A stretch of DNA of 64,000 bases from Deinococcus roseus (GCF_014646895.1 NZ_BMOD01000002.1:62001-126000), one strand, 5' to 3'. Positions 7,545 through 15,529 are shown, numbered from the stretch's first letter. The notes: generated by a model not told the origin, from the sequence alone. A program made the numbers and translations.

Positions 7545-8420
7545 TTATTTCGTCACCACCATGGTCACAAACAAATAAGCCACCGGCACCGAGAACAGCA
7601 AACTGTCCAGACGGTCCAGCAAGCCTCCGTGACCAGGCAGAAAATTCCCCGAGTCCTTGACGTTGAGGGCGCGTTTGATCATGCTTTCGGCCAGGTCACC
7701 CAGCTGGGCTGCACTGGAGATCAACAGAGAGAACAGCAGGGCATCCCACACGTTCAGACCAAACAGGAAGGTGTCAAAAATCCGGCCAAACCCGAACACC
7801 ATCACAAAACTGAAGGCAATCCCTCCGATGGCCCCTTCCACCGTTTTGCCCGGAGAGAGGTCCGGGGCCAGTTTCCTGCGTCCAAAAAGCCGTCCAAAGA
7901 ACAATCCTCCGGTGTCGGTGGCAAAGGAAGCAATCAGGGGCATCACCAGATAACCGAAGCCGTCCTGCATGTTGGGGGTTTCCCGGAGCAGCAAAAAGTA
8001 CCCCAGCAACCACGGGATGTACAGCAGCCCGAACAGGCTATAAACGATGCGTTCCAGAGGACGCTCTCCGGGTTCCACCACCTCCATGATGATGATGGTC
8101 AGGATGCTGGCGGTCAGGGCCACCTCGCGCCAGCTTCCTCCGATCCAGGGAACCTCGGGAAGGCGGGTGCTGCTGGCCAGGATGATCAGAATGGAGGACA
8201 CCATCAGGGTCTTGTACCGGACATCCACATCCCGTTTGCGCAGCATGCTGGCAAACTCGTGCTGGGCAATCAGGGCAGCAGCAATCAGGACCGGAAACAA
8301 TGCCCAGGTGCCCAGGTACAGCACCAGAAGCGTGACCCCAAAGGCAGTCAGGCCGTAAAACACCCTGGACTGCATGCTTTCTGGAGGTTTACCGGGGGTG
8401 GGCGTGGCGTTTTCAGTCAT
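7545..8420 (-). CDS. cdsA: phosphatidate cytidylyltransferase
   Basis: Makes CDP-diacylglycerol from phosphatidic acid and CTP, the branch point of phospholipid synthesis; integral membrane enzyme. 291 residues with about eight hydrophobic segments. The C-terminal signature is intact: 'MIKRALNVKDSGNFLPGHGG' followed by LLDRLDS. It sits between frr and dxr. In many bacteria uppS stands between frr and cdsA; it is missing here, so undecaprenyl diphosphate synthase must be coded elsewhere. Confidence 0.95.
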   Translation of the reverse strand: MTENATPTPGKPPESMQSRVFYGLTAFGVTLLVLYLGTWALFPVLIAAALIAQHEFASMLRKRDVDVRYKTLMVSSILIILASSTRLPEVPWIGGSWREVALTASILTIIIMEVVEPGERPLERIVYSLFGLLYIPWLLGYFLLLRETPNMQDGFGYLVMPLIASFATDTGGLFFGRLFGRRKLAPDLSPGKTVEGAIGGIAFSFVMVFGFGRIFDTFLFGLNVWDALLFSLLISSAAQLGDLAESMIKRALNVKDSGNFLPGHGGLLDRLDSLLFSVPVAYLFVTMVVTK

Positions 8421-8467
8421 GAAGGTCTTTCAACAGAAGTCATGCAGCAGCGTCTCTCCAGAAAAGT

Positions 8468-8494
8468 GGGAAGGTCACACCATGCAACCTTCCC
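8468..8494 (-). terminator. terminator behind frr
   Basis: Eight-pair stem GGGAAGGT / ACCTTCCC followed on the minus strand by ACTTTTC. It lies between the end of frr (8508) and the start of cdsA (8420). The T run is short, so read-through to cdsA is likely. Confidence 0.55.
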
Positions 8495-8507
8495 ACCCAT
8501 TCCCTGT

Positions 8508-9053
8508 TCAGTTGAGGATGTCTTGCTCTTTTTTGGCCAGCACTTCATCGACTTTTTTGATGTACTCGTCAGTGATTTTCTGGATTTCTTCCTGGGCTTT
8601 TTTGATTTCGTCTTCGCCGGTGGTTTTTTCCAGCTTCTTCACTTCTTCCAGGGCTTTCTTGCGGATGTTGCGCACAGAAACCCGGCCATCTTCGGCGTAG
8701 GCTTTGGCGTTCTTCACCAGGTCCTTGCGGCGCTCCTCGGTGAGCACCGGCACCTGAATGAAGATGGCATCCCCTTTGTTGTTGGGGTTGAGGCCCAGGT
8801 CTGAGTCCCGAATGGCTTTCTCGATCAGGTTGAGCACACCACGGTCCCAGGGGCTGATCAGCAGGGTGCGGGCATCCGGGGTGGTCACGCCAGCCACCTG
8901 GTCGAGGGGCATGGTGGTGCCGTAGTACTCGACGGTGATTTTCTTGAGCATGCCAGGATTTGCACGGCCAGTGCGCAGCACAGCCAGGTTGTTTTCCAGG
9001 GACTCCAGTGCCTTCTGCATGTGTTCACGGGTGTAATCGTAGATCTGTTTCAC
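8508..9053 (-). CDS. frr: ribosome recycling factor
   Basis: Splits post-termination ribosomes together with EF-G. 181 residues of long three-helix bundle type; signature 'LRTGRANPGML' near residue 30 and 'VRNIRKKALEEVKKLEK' in the C-terminal helix. The start is GTG, set by a strong AGGAGG 6 bases upstream. frr usually follows pyrH; in this window pyrH is 18 kb away with tsf and rpsB, and frr instead leads cdsA-dxr-rseP. Confidence 0.96.
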   Translation of the reverse strand: MKQIYDYTREHMQKALESLENNLAVLRTGRANPGMLKKITVEYYGTTMPLDQVAGVTTPDARTLLISPWDRGVLNLIEKAIRDSDLGLNPNNKGDAIFIQVPVLTEERRKDLVKNAKAYAEDGRVSVRNIRKKALEEVKKLEKTTGEDEIKKAQEEIQKITDEYIKKVDEVLAKKEQDILN

Positions 9054-9258
9054 AAATCCTCCTCAAAGTTTGGGGTCAAAAGGGGACCCTCCGTGGTCCC
9101 ACACCTCATCGGGTGTCTGTTCGCCCCAGCAGACGCCATTGCGTCAGTCCGTGAACCATCTTACTACCAAGATGTGAAATCCTGTAGTACAGCTGCGTGA
9201 CAGCACACATGGGTCTGGCATTTGATGGGGCTTTCCCTGGACAGAATCTTTACGCAGC
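9054..9258. other. gene-free stretch before element C
   Basis: No protein or RNA gene is recognisable here. It must hold the frr promoter on the minus strand; a candidate -10 is TAGTAA-like sequence near 9160-9195, but nothing is clear. Together with element C the gap between frr and holA is 334 bp. Confidence 0.4.
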
Positions 9259-9368
9259 GCCGAGGGCTGAAAAACAAAAGAAAGCTCAATATTCACAGGA
9301 AAATCTGAGAAGGACAGGACAGCTTATGCCAGAGTATCCCTGTCTGCTCTTGGCCCTCAGCCCTCGGC
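9259..9368. repeat. heptad-armed inverted element C
   Basis: Left arm: GCCGAGG, GCTGAAA (9259-9272). Right arm: TGTCTGC, TCTTGGC, CCTCAGC, CCTCGGC (9341-9368). The core holds CAGCTTATGCCAGAG, matching the core of element F. The right arm stops 4 bases before the holA -10 box (TAAACT, 9373-9378). Confidence 0.8.
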
Positions 9369-9387
9369 AAAGTAAACTGTCCTCACC

Positions 9388-10293
9388 ATGATCCTTGCTT
9401 TCTCTGGCCACCGTTTTTTGATCGAAGATGCCCTCAGGCGTGAAGTGCAGAAGCAGGGCCTCAACCACCGGGAGGTCACCCGCCTGTCTGCAGAGGAAAT
9501 CAGCCTGGAAACAGTGTTGCCCCACTTGCAGAGCAGTCTGTTCGGGGTCAGCGGGGTCATTCTGGACTTCGAGGGCCTGAAAAATCCCAAGGATGTCATC
9601 GAGGTGTGTGGCAAATCGGATGCAGTGGTCGCCATCATTGATCCTGCCGCTCCAGCAGGACGCATCAAATCCTATGAAAAACTGGGGCAGCATTTCCCTC
9701 TCCCCTCCCCCACCAAGACCGGAGACATTGCGGGCTGGGTGATGGCCCGCGCCAAACACCACAAACTGTCTCTGGACAAAGATGCAGCATTCTGGCTTGC
9801 AGAAGTGTTCCAGAGCGATCTGGCCAGCATCGAGAGTGAGCTCTACAAACTGACCCTGATTGCAGAAGGCAAGGTGGATGTGGCTCTGGTGCGCAAAACC
9901 GTGAACCTCAACCCGCCAGGAGATTCTTTTCAGATGCTGGGGGCCGCCACTGCAGGAAACACCAGGGAAGCCCTCTCTCAGCTGGACAGGCTGATGGGCT
10001 CTGGAGAGGATCCCTTCAAGCTGCTGGGCGCTGTGGTGTGGCAGTACAGTCTGGTGGCCCGTTGTGTGGCCCTCAGGCAGGAAAATCCGGGCATTCAGGA
10101 GAACGAGGCAGCACAGAAGCTGGGCACCAAGCCCTTTCCCACCAGGAAAGCACTGGAAGTGGCCCGCAAACTCAATGAGGCCAGAATCCGGGTGCATCTG
10201 GAAAGGATTCTGGAGGCCGATTTCGCCATGAAAAGCGGCCTCGATGCAGTCAGCACCCTGGAACGCCTGATGGTGCAGCTCAGTTTGCAGTGA
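9388..10293 (+). CDS. holA: DNA polymerase III subunit delta
   Basis: 301 residues. The delta subunit opens the beta sliding clamp as part of the clamp-loader ring during replication. The recognisable features are the N-terminal Rossmann-like part ('LAFSGHRFLIEDALRREV'), the middle 'VMARAKHHKLSLDKDAAFWL' (lid domain, family-typical) and the collar domain with 'DPFKLLGAVVWQYSLVARC'. Walker motifs are absent, as expected for delta. Start follows TAAACT by 9 bases. It overlaps the convergent gene on the minus strand by 14 bp. Confidence 0.88.
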   Translation: MILAFSGHRFLIEDALRREVQKQGLNHREVTRLSAEEISLETVLPHLQSSLFGVSGVILDFEGLKNPKDVIEVCGKSDAVVAIIDPAAPAGRIKSYEKLGQHFPLPSPTKTGDIAGWVMARAKHHKLSLDKDAAFWLAEVFQSDLASIESELYKLTLIAEGKVDVALVRKTVNLNPPGDSFQMLGAATAGNTREALSQLDRLMGSGEDPFKLLGAVVWQYSLVARCVALRQENPGIQENEAAQKLGTKPFPTRKALEVARKLNEARIRVHLERILEADFAMKSGLDAVSTLERLMVQLSLQ

Positions 10294-10828
10294 AACGGGA
10301 GCGCACCAGCGAGGTCACCCCGGCATCAAAGTGGTCTGCCACCACCGAGAAGGCCAGATCCAGCACCTGTCCCTGGCTTTCCGCAAAATAGTTGCCTTCC
10401 AGAGCAGCGGCAGGCTGGGTTTGCACATCTGATGGCTCATACATCCAGACCAGCGATTCCAGTTCCGCCGAGGTGGCAACCTGTTTGCCTTTGATCAGGC
10501 CCGATTCTCCCAGAAAAATGATGCCTGAACCCACAGCTGCGTAATGGGTGGGATGGTGTTGCAGGTACTGCCGGGTCAGGGCATCACGGGCGTGTTTTTG
10601 CACCTGGTTTCCAGAGGGAACCATCAGCACCGTGAAGTCTGGAGCCGATGGGTAAGCATAGTGTGGGGTGAGCACCAGACCCCCACTGGTCTGGATGGAG
10701 CCTCTGGTGCGGGCCAGGGTGCAGATTTCCACATCTGTGCGGGCCTGCTTCGCATAACTGAGCACGCTGGTGAACACCCCCAGTTCATACTCGCTGACAC
10801 CCGGGTAGATCAGCATGCCAAAACGCAC
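10280..10828 (-). CDS. DJ-1/PfpI-like (GATase1) protein
   Basis: About 182 residues with the class I glutamine-amidotransferase-like fold of AraC-type DJ-1 proteins ('RFGMLIYPGVSEYELGVFTSVLSYA'). The position that normally holds the nucleophile Cys after the 'nucleophile elbow' reads 'AAVGSGIIFLGESGLI', so the catalytic Cys is missing and the protein may only bind a ligand. Start is probably GTG at 10828 with AGGGAG 5 bases upstream; GTG at 10834 would overlap the stop of the upstream small gene. The two are translationally coupled. Function unknown. Confidence 0.7.
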   Translation of the reverse strand: MRFGMLIYPGVSEYELGVFTSVLSYAKQARTDVEICTLARTRGSIQTSGGLVLTPHYAYPSAPDFTVLMVPSGNQVQKHARDALTRQYLQHHPTHYAAVGSGIIFLGESGLIKGKQVATSAELESLVWMYEPSDVQTQPAAALEGNYFAESQGQVLDLAFSVVADHFDAGVTSLVRSRFTAN

Positions 10829-10830
10829 GC

Positions 10831-11037
10831 TCACTCCCTGAACTTCAGCACGTAACTCTTGCGGGTCACGGGAGGGTTCAGCTCGCAACTTTGTGAGCCT
10901 TCCAGGGTGTCCAGCACAACCTGTTGCTGTTCTGGGGTCAGGCGCTCATGCACCCGCAGGTAACGCACAGCGGTTTCTGGGGAATCAAAAAGCCTCGGGT
11001 GTGAATCGGTCAGGTCATACAATTCCAGCCATCGCAT
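10831..11037 (-). CDS. small hypothetical protein
   Basis: 68 residues, charged and soluble, beginning 'MRWLELYDLTDSHPRLF'. I do not recognise a family. It is supported as a gene by its position: its stop lies next to the start of the DJ-1-like gene, with an AGGGAG inside its last codons serving that gene. A predicted helix (about 18-45) is followed by a basic C-terminus. Confidence 0.55.
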   Translation of the reverse strand: MRWLELYDLTDSHPRLFDSPETAVRYLRVHERLTPEQQQVVLDTLEGSQSCELNPPVTRKSYVLKFRE

Positions 11038-11088
11038 GGGAAAATTTTATCAAAATTTTGACAAAAATGGAAAAGAAGACATGAGAAA

Positions 11089-11120
11089 CAGCCAGAGCAG
11101 GCAAGAACCCACTCTGGCTG
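11089..11120 (-). terminator. terminator behind pyrG
   Basis: Nine-pair stem CAGCCAGAG / CTCTGGCTG with a 14-nt loop, then TTTCTC on the minus strand. The T tract is imperfect. Confidence 0.55.
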
Positions 11121-11175
11121 AGGAAAAACTTTGCTGTCAAATCTTTGAGATCAAACCTCTGAAGTCAAAGCAGCT

Positions 11176-12804
11176 TCAGGACTGGGCCTGATGCTTCAGG
11201 GCTGCGGCCAGGAACGCTTTGAAGGGAGGGCTGGGACGCATGGGACGGGATTTGAACTCTGGGTGGGACTGCAAGGCCACAAAGAAAGGATGCCCTTTCA
11301 GTTCGATGGCTTCCACCAGACCGGCACCCCGGCCTTTCATGCCAGGGGTCACACCAGAGATCACCAGACCGGCATCTTTCAATTGCTGCACGTACTCGGG
11401 GTTCACCTCATAACGGTGACGGTGGCGTTCCATCACGGTGCCCCCCTGCGGCACCCCATAAATCTCGCCCAGTTTGGTGCCAGGCTCCACTTTCATGGGC
11501 CAGTCTCCCAGACGCATGGTGCCCCCCATGCCTTCCACTTCCATTTGCTCGGGCATCAGGCCAATCACCTGGTGGTGGGTGTACTGGTCGAACTCACTGG
11601 AGTTGGCCTGTTCCAGTTTGCAGATGTTTCTGGCGTATTCAATCACGGCAATCTGCATGCCCAGGCAGATCCCCAGGTAGGGCACCTGGTTTTCACGGGC
11701 ATACTGGGCGGTGCGAATTTTCCCTTCAATCCCCCGGATCCCGAAGCCTCCTGGCACCAGAATGGCGTCTGTGCCTTCAAAGTGCTCTGCGATGTCCTCG
11801 TCAGTCACGTCCTCGGTGTTGACCCATTTGACGTTCAATCTGGCATTGTTGGCAATGGCAGCGTGCTCCAGAGATTCCAGCAGGCTCTTGTAAGCATCGG
11901 GCATGGCGGTGTATTTGCCTGCAATGGCAATGGTCACCTCGTTGCCAGGGCGCTTCATGACCTGCACGGCGTTCTGCCATACGCTCAGGTTGGCCGTGAC
12001 TTTTTCCAGTTCCAGTTGCTTCTCCACCACACGGCCCAGACCCTGCTCATCGAAGGCAATGGGAAGCTCGTAGATGTTGGAAACGTCATAACTGGTGAAC
12101 ACCCGTCCGGGCATCACACTGGTGAACAGCGCAATCTTCTTGGCGATGTCCTGGGGCAACTCCACCTTGGAGCGCACAATGATGGCGTCGGGCGAAATGC
12201 CAACGCTGCGCAGGGTGGCCACGCTGTGCTGGGTGGGTTTGGTCTTGAATTCATGGCTGGTTTCCAGGTAAGGCACCAGCGTCACATGCACGAACATGGT
12301 GTTCTCGACACCCTCATCAAAACGCATCTGGCGGATGGCTTCCAGGAATGGGGTGCTCTCGATGTCACCGACGGTTCCACCCACCTCGACAATCACAATT
12401 TCTGCACCTGCACGCTCACCAGCAGCACGGATGCGGAACTTGATCTCGTCGGTGATGTGGGGAATCACCTGCACGGTCTGGGACAGGTACTCTCCAGCAC
12501 GCTCTTTGCGGATCACGGTCTGGTACACCTGTCCGGTGGTGATGTTGGAGCCTTCTGGGATGTCCATGTCCAGGAAGCGCTCGTAGTTCCCGATGTCGAG
12601 GTCGGTCTCGCTGCCCCCGGAGGTCACAAACACCTCTCCGTGCTCGTAAGGGCGCATGGTTCCAGCATCGATGTTGATGTAAGGATCGATTTTGACTGCA
12701 GTGACTTTGTAGCCTCTGGCACGCAAGAGTGCCCCGAGTGAACTGGTGACCACGCCTTTGCCAAGGCTGGACACCACGCCGCCTGTCACGAAGATGTATT
12801 TCAT
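11176..12804 (-). CDS. pyrG: CTP synthase
   Basis: Aminates UTP to CTP with glutamine and ATP. 542 residues. The N-terminal synthase domain starts 'KYIFVTGGVVSSLGKG' (P-loop) and carries 'KIDPYINIDAGTM'; the C-terminal glutamine amidotransferase has the nucleophile Cys in 'YLGICLGMQ' and the partner His-x-Glu in 'ALQSHPEFKSRP'. Start set by GGAG 8 bases upstream. Behind a candidate promoter (12939-12944) lies a hairpin with six T before the gene, so attenuation is possible. Confidence 0.97.
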   Translation of the reverse strand: MKYIFVTGGVVSSLGKGVVTSSLGALLRARGYKVTAVKIDPYINIDAGTMRPYEHGEVFVTSGGSETDLDIGNYERFLDMDIPEGSNITTGQVYQTVIRKERAGEYLSQTVQVIPHITDEIKFRIRAAGERAGAEIVIVEVGGTVGDIESTPFLEAIRQMRFDEGVENTMFVHVTLVPYLETSHEFKTKPTQHSVATLRSVGISPDAIIVRSKVELPQDIAKKIALFTSVMPGRVFTSYDVSNIYELPIAFDEQGLGRVVEKQLELEKVTANLSVWQNAVQVMKRPGNEVTIAIAGKYTAMPDAYKSLLESLEHAAIANNARLNVKWVNTEDVTDEDIAEHFEGTDAILVPGGFGIRGIEGKIRTAQYARENQVPYLGICLGMQIAVIEYARNICKLEQANSSEFDQYTHHQVIGLMPEQMEVEGMGGTMRLGDWPMKVEPGTKLGEIYGVPQGGTVMERHRHRYEVNPEYVQQLKDAGLVISGVTPGMKGRGAGLVEAIELKGHPFFVALQSHPEFKSRPMRPSPPFKAFLAAALKHQAQS

Positions 12805-12904
12805 GTGCTGCTCCTCTCTGAAACAAAAAAAGAAAGCTCTAGACCCTTTGCATGGTCAGAGTGACGGATGGGTGGGATGTTTGCTTGAGAGAGAAAACGG
12901 CAAT

Positions 12905-12944
12905 AAAAAAGCCGAAGTGCTCAAGCCTTCGGGTCTTGATTGTA
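12905..12944 (-). promoter_or_regulatory. candidate pyrG promoter with attenuator-like hairpin
   Basis: On the minus strand an extended -10 (TGC then TACAAT, 12944-12939) is followed after a few bases by a stem CCGAAG / CTTCGG (12932-12912, with extra inner pairs) and a T6 run (12910-12905). pyrG starts 100 bp further on. The hairpin could instead be the terminator of the regulator gene ending at 13059. Confidence 0.45.
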
Positions 12945-12981
12945 GCACGAAAGTGGGGGGGGAAGGCAAATGATGTGGGGA

Positions 12982-13055
12982 GCAGAAGGCAGAAAGCTGA
13001 AAGCAGAAGGCTAGAAAAGCTCTGGCTTAAGCATTTTTGGCCTGCTGCCTTTTGC
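12982..13055. repeat. heptad-armed inverted element D
   Basis: Left arm: GCAGAAG, GCAGAAA, GCTGAAA, GCAGAAG, GCTAGAA (12982-13016). Right arm: TTTTGGC, CTGCTGC, CTTTTGC (13035-13055). Its core AAAGCTCTGGCTTAAGCAT is the reverse complement of the core of element F, so it lies in the other orientation. It abuts the stop codon (13061-13059) of the regulator gene. Confidence 0.8.
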
Positions 13056-13058
13056 TTT

Positions 13059-13742
13059 TTATTTCTCCTTGTAAGGTGCCAGAGCCACCCGGAGAATGTA
13101 ATCTCTTCCCTCTTCTTGCCCTGCATACCGGTGGATCAGTTCGTAAAATTCCTGCTGCAGGGTTTTGGCCTGTTCACGGGTGAGCTTCAAAACCCGCCAG
13201 TCGTCCCGAATGGCAGGTGTGTCTGGGGCACTGAAACTGGCAATGAGGCCTCTGGAGCCGTCCTCGCCTGATCCCAGCGCCTGAACCACATAAGGTTTGC
13301 CTTCATGGCGCAGGAAACGCAATCCCAGATCACGCCCAGCATCATCTGCAACCTGATAGAACTGGGACATCAGGCTGTGAAACAGCAGTTCCCGCCAGGT
13401 GTTGTCTCTGGAGAGCATCATGTCTTCAAAACTGTTGTGGGGGGCATACTTGAAGGGCACAAAAAGCGCTTTTGAAACCGAGGTGTACACCTTGATGGGT
13501 TTGCCCCTGCGGGTGATTTTGCGCACTGTCTGAATCAGCCCCAGATCCTCCATCTGTTCCACAGCGCGGTAAGCCTGCAAAGCTGTGCAGGGCACCTCTT
13601 CACTGAGCTGTTTGACGGTGCACTCGCGGTCCAGAAATGGCACAAAATACTGGGAATGCTCTGCATGCACCAGAAAAGCCGCCGCTCTGCTGTCGGTGAT
13701 GGTTTGCCAGGGCTGGGGGTCAAAATGGGGGTCTGGGGGCAT
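13059..13742 (-). CDS. winged-helix transcriptional regulator (ArsR-like HTH)
   Basis: 227 residues. Residues about 20-85 form an ArsR-like winged helix: 'CTVKQLSEEVPCTALQAYRAVEQMEDLGL' is the helix-turn-helix, followed by a basic wing 'RKITRRGKPIKVYTSV'. The rest is helical, with no Cys metal motif, so a metal sensor is unlikely. Similar HTH proteins are found in Deinococcus as orphan regulators. The target is unknown; the gene stands alone upstream of pyrG. Confidence 0.75.
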   Translation of the reverse strand: MPPDPHFDPQPWQTITDSRAAAFLVHAEHSQYFVPFLDRECTVKQLSEEVPCTALQAYRAVEQMEDLGLIQTVRKITRRGKPIKVYTSVSKALFVPFKYAPHNSFEDMMLSRDNTWRELLFHSLMSQFYQVADDAGRDLGLRFLRHEGKPYVVQALGSGEDGSRGLIASFSAPDTPAIRDDWRVLKLTREQAKTLQQEFYELIHRYAGQEEGRDYILRVALAPYKEK

Positions 13743-13921
13743 GGGGAGGTGTCTTCAGGGGGTCCAGGTGCAGAGGGTCTGATTTAACGGCATCTATTTT
13801 CAACATCTATTTTCAAAAGGGGGTGGCATTGAACATACAGATTTTTTACAATTCTAGCAAGCAACCCCAATCCTGCCATGAGAGCAGGAAAAACGACCCT
13901 TGTGTCTCAGGAGCCCCACCC

Positions 13922-14131
13922 ATGAAAAAAGTTCTGCTTTCCACCATGCTGCTTTTTACAACCATTTCATTCAATGGCACTGCTTTTGCCTGTCCTCCCC
14001 CGAACCAGTGCAAAGGCAACATGACCCCTTGCAGTTGTCCAGATCCCCAGCCTCAACCTCAGCCTCCCACCGGGTGCACCCCCGATCCCAAAGGCACCTG
14101 GCTTTGCCTGGATCCCATCTCAGCGTATTGA
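13922..14131 (+). CDS. small secreted Cys- and Pro-rich protein
   Basis: 69 residues. The start at 13922 is chosen because AGGAG lies 8 bases upstream and a signal peptide follows directly (MKKV, hydrophobic stretch, cleavage after 'GTAFA' near residue 22). The mature peptide of about 47 residues has six Cys and a run of Pro-Gln pairs. An even number of Cys after export suggests disulfides. I do not recognise a family. A terminator-like stem follows the stop. Confidence 0.65.
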   Translation: MKKVLLSTMLLFTTISFNGTAFACPPPNQCKGNMTPCSCPDPQPQPQPPTGCTPDPKGTWLCLDPISAY

Positions 14132-14132
14132 G

Positions 14133-14165
14133 CGTTCTGAAAGCAGGAGGTTCAGAACGGTTTTC
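14133..14165 (+). terminator. terminator of the small Cys-rich gene
   Basis: Nine-pair stem CGTTCTGAA (14133-14141) / TTCAGAACG (14151-14159) followed by GTTTTC. It overlaps the end of lepB on the other strand. Confidence 0.7.
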
Positions 14166-14742
14166 AGAACAGCGGAACCACAGGTCCTGCCAGATCTGAA
14201 AACTTCACCGGGCCGTAATATCTGGAGTCCACACTGCTTCCGGTGGCCCTGTTGTCTCCCAGCACAAAATATTCATCTTCTTTGAGCTTGATTTCTGGCA
14301 AACTGTCTGCTCCCCGTGCCTCACTGGCATAAGGCTCGGGGAGTTTTTTGCCGTTGAGCCACACTTCCCCTTCCCGAATTTCCAGGGTGTCTCCGGGTTT
14401 TCCAATCAGGCGTTTGACCATGTAAGGGCGGTGTTCCAGACCAAACCAGCCTTTTTCGATGGCATATTCACTGTCTGCAGGGGCTTTGAGCACCAGCAAC
14501 TGCCCATGTTGAGGGAAGCTGCGCAGGATGCCCCAGACTGTCAACCATCTGGGGTATTTCAGCACCAGCAAGCGCTCTCCATCGTATAGGGTGGGCTCCA
14601 TGCTTTCTCCACTCACGGTCCCAAAGGTCAAGACAAAAGTCAGAATCAGGTAGAGGGGCAGGAAGGTCAGCAGCACCCATTCTTTGAGGAAACGTTTCAG
14701 CACGGAATTCAGTGTACGCAGCATGGATGAGAGGAACACCAT
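14164..14742 (-). CDS. lepB: signal peptidase I
   Basis: Removes signal peptides from exported proteins. 192 residues: one N-terminal membrane anchor (about 21-42), then box B 'SGESMEPTL' with the nucleophile Ser47, box D 'YMVKRLIGKPGD' with the general base Lys110, and box E 'GDNRATGSSVDSR'. All catalytic elements are present. A second ATG at 14724 is possible. The gene faces ruvA across a heptad array. Confidence 0.93.
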   Translation of the reverse strand: MVFLSSMLRTLNSVLKRFLKEWVLLTFLPLYLILTFVLTFGTVSGESMEPTLYDGERLLVLKYPRWLTVWGILRSFPQHGQLLVLKAPADSEYAIEKGWFGLEHRPYMVKRLIGKPGDTLEIREGEVWLNGKKLPEPYASEARGADSLPEIKLKEDEYFVLGDNRATGSSVDSRYYGPVKFSDLAGPVVPLF

Positions 14743-14783
14743 CCAGCAGGTGATGCTCGAAAATCAAATGCTGACACAAATGT

Positions 14784-14825
14784 CCTGGGCCTTCTGCTTT
14801 CTGCTTTATGCCTTCTGCTTTTTGA
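14784..14825. repeat. heptad array E (single arm)
   Basis: Six units in phase: CCTGGGC, CTTCTGC, TTTCTGC, TTTATGC, CTTCTGC, TTTTTGA. These are complements of the GCAGAAR units of element D. Only one arm is present. The array ends right at the ruvA -10 box (TAAAGT, 14826-14831). Confidence 0.7.
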
Positions 14826-14837
14826 TAAAGTGGTCCC

Positions 14838-15431
14838 GTGATTGCTTACCTGGAAGGAACCGTCAAAGCCACTCGGGAAAGCTCCGTGATCGTGCTGTGT
14901 GCAGGTGTGGGCTACGAGGTGTTCGTGTCCCGTCCCACCCTGGACAAATGCAAGGCAGGTGAGGTTGTAGAGCTTTTCACCCGCATGGTGGTCCGTGAAG
15001 ATGCCATGACCCTTTACGGGTTTCACCATGTGGACCTGCAGCAAATGTTTGATATCCTGACCGGGGTTTCTGGTGTGGGTCCCAAACTGGCCCTGGCCAT
15101 GCTGTCCCAGCTCCCCTTACAGATTCTTGCAGGGGCCATTCTGGATGGCGACAGCAAACTGCTTTCCAGTGTCTCTGGTGTGGGCAAAAGAACTGCTGAG
15201 CGCCTGGTTCTGGAATTGCAAGGCAAGATTCCTGAGCAATTCAGAGCAGGCAGCACCACCCGAAAAACCCCTCTGCACCGCAATCCCCATGAGCGGGATG
15301 CCATCGATGCACTGGTGGCCCTTGGCTACCGCGAAGTGCAGGTGAGGACCGTGATCGCTGAATTGCTGTCTGAGCAGCCGGAAGCCACCACAGATCTGTT
15401 GATTCGCAAGGGGCTCTCCAAGTTAAAATGA
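14838..15431 (+). CDS. ruvA: Holliday junction branch-migration protein RuvA
   Basis: 197 residues. RuvA tetramers bind four-way junctions and load the RuvB motor. Domain I is the N-terminal OB fold ('IAYLEGTVKATRESSVIVLCAGVGYEVFVS'), domain II has two helix-hairpin-helix motifs ('LTGVSGVGPKLALAML' and 'LSSVSGVGKRTAERLV'), and the C-terminal domain III ('DAIDALVALGY') contacts RuvB. The start is GTG, six bases after TAAAGT, so probably leaderless. ruvB is not next door. Confidence 0.95.
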   Translation: MIAYLEGTVKATRESSVIVLCAGVGYEVFVSRPTLDKCKAGEVVELFTRMVVREDAMTLYGFHHVDLQQMFDILTGVSGVGPKLALAMLSQLPLQILAGAILDGDSKLLSSVSGVGKRTAERLVLELQGKIPEQFRAGSTTRKTPLHRNPHERDAIDALVALGYREVQVRTVIAELLSEQPEATTDLLIRKGLSKLK

Positions 15432-15500
15432 GTGAAACTTTCAGTTTTTGTAACGCATGCTGGGTTTCAATCTAGACGTTCAAAATGCGAAAGTTTTTCA

Positions 15501-15524
15501 ATCCTGCACGCAGGATGTTAGAAT
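15501..15524 (+). promoter_or_regulatory. promoter region of the HEAT gene with spacer palindrome
   Basis: A -10-like TAGAAT (15519-15524) is preceded by a perfect 16-bp palindrome, ATCCTGCACGCAGGAT without gaps in the arms (15501-15516), which would cover the spacer between -35 and -10. That is a usual place for a repressor or activator site. No good -35 is visible. Confidence 0.45.
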
Positions 15525-15529
15525 GGGCT

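Noticed and set aside
11191..12741. A 516-residue open frame on the plus strand
   Set aside because: Antisense of pyrG; composition is typical of a shadow frame.
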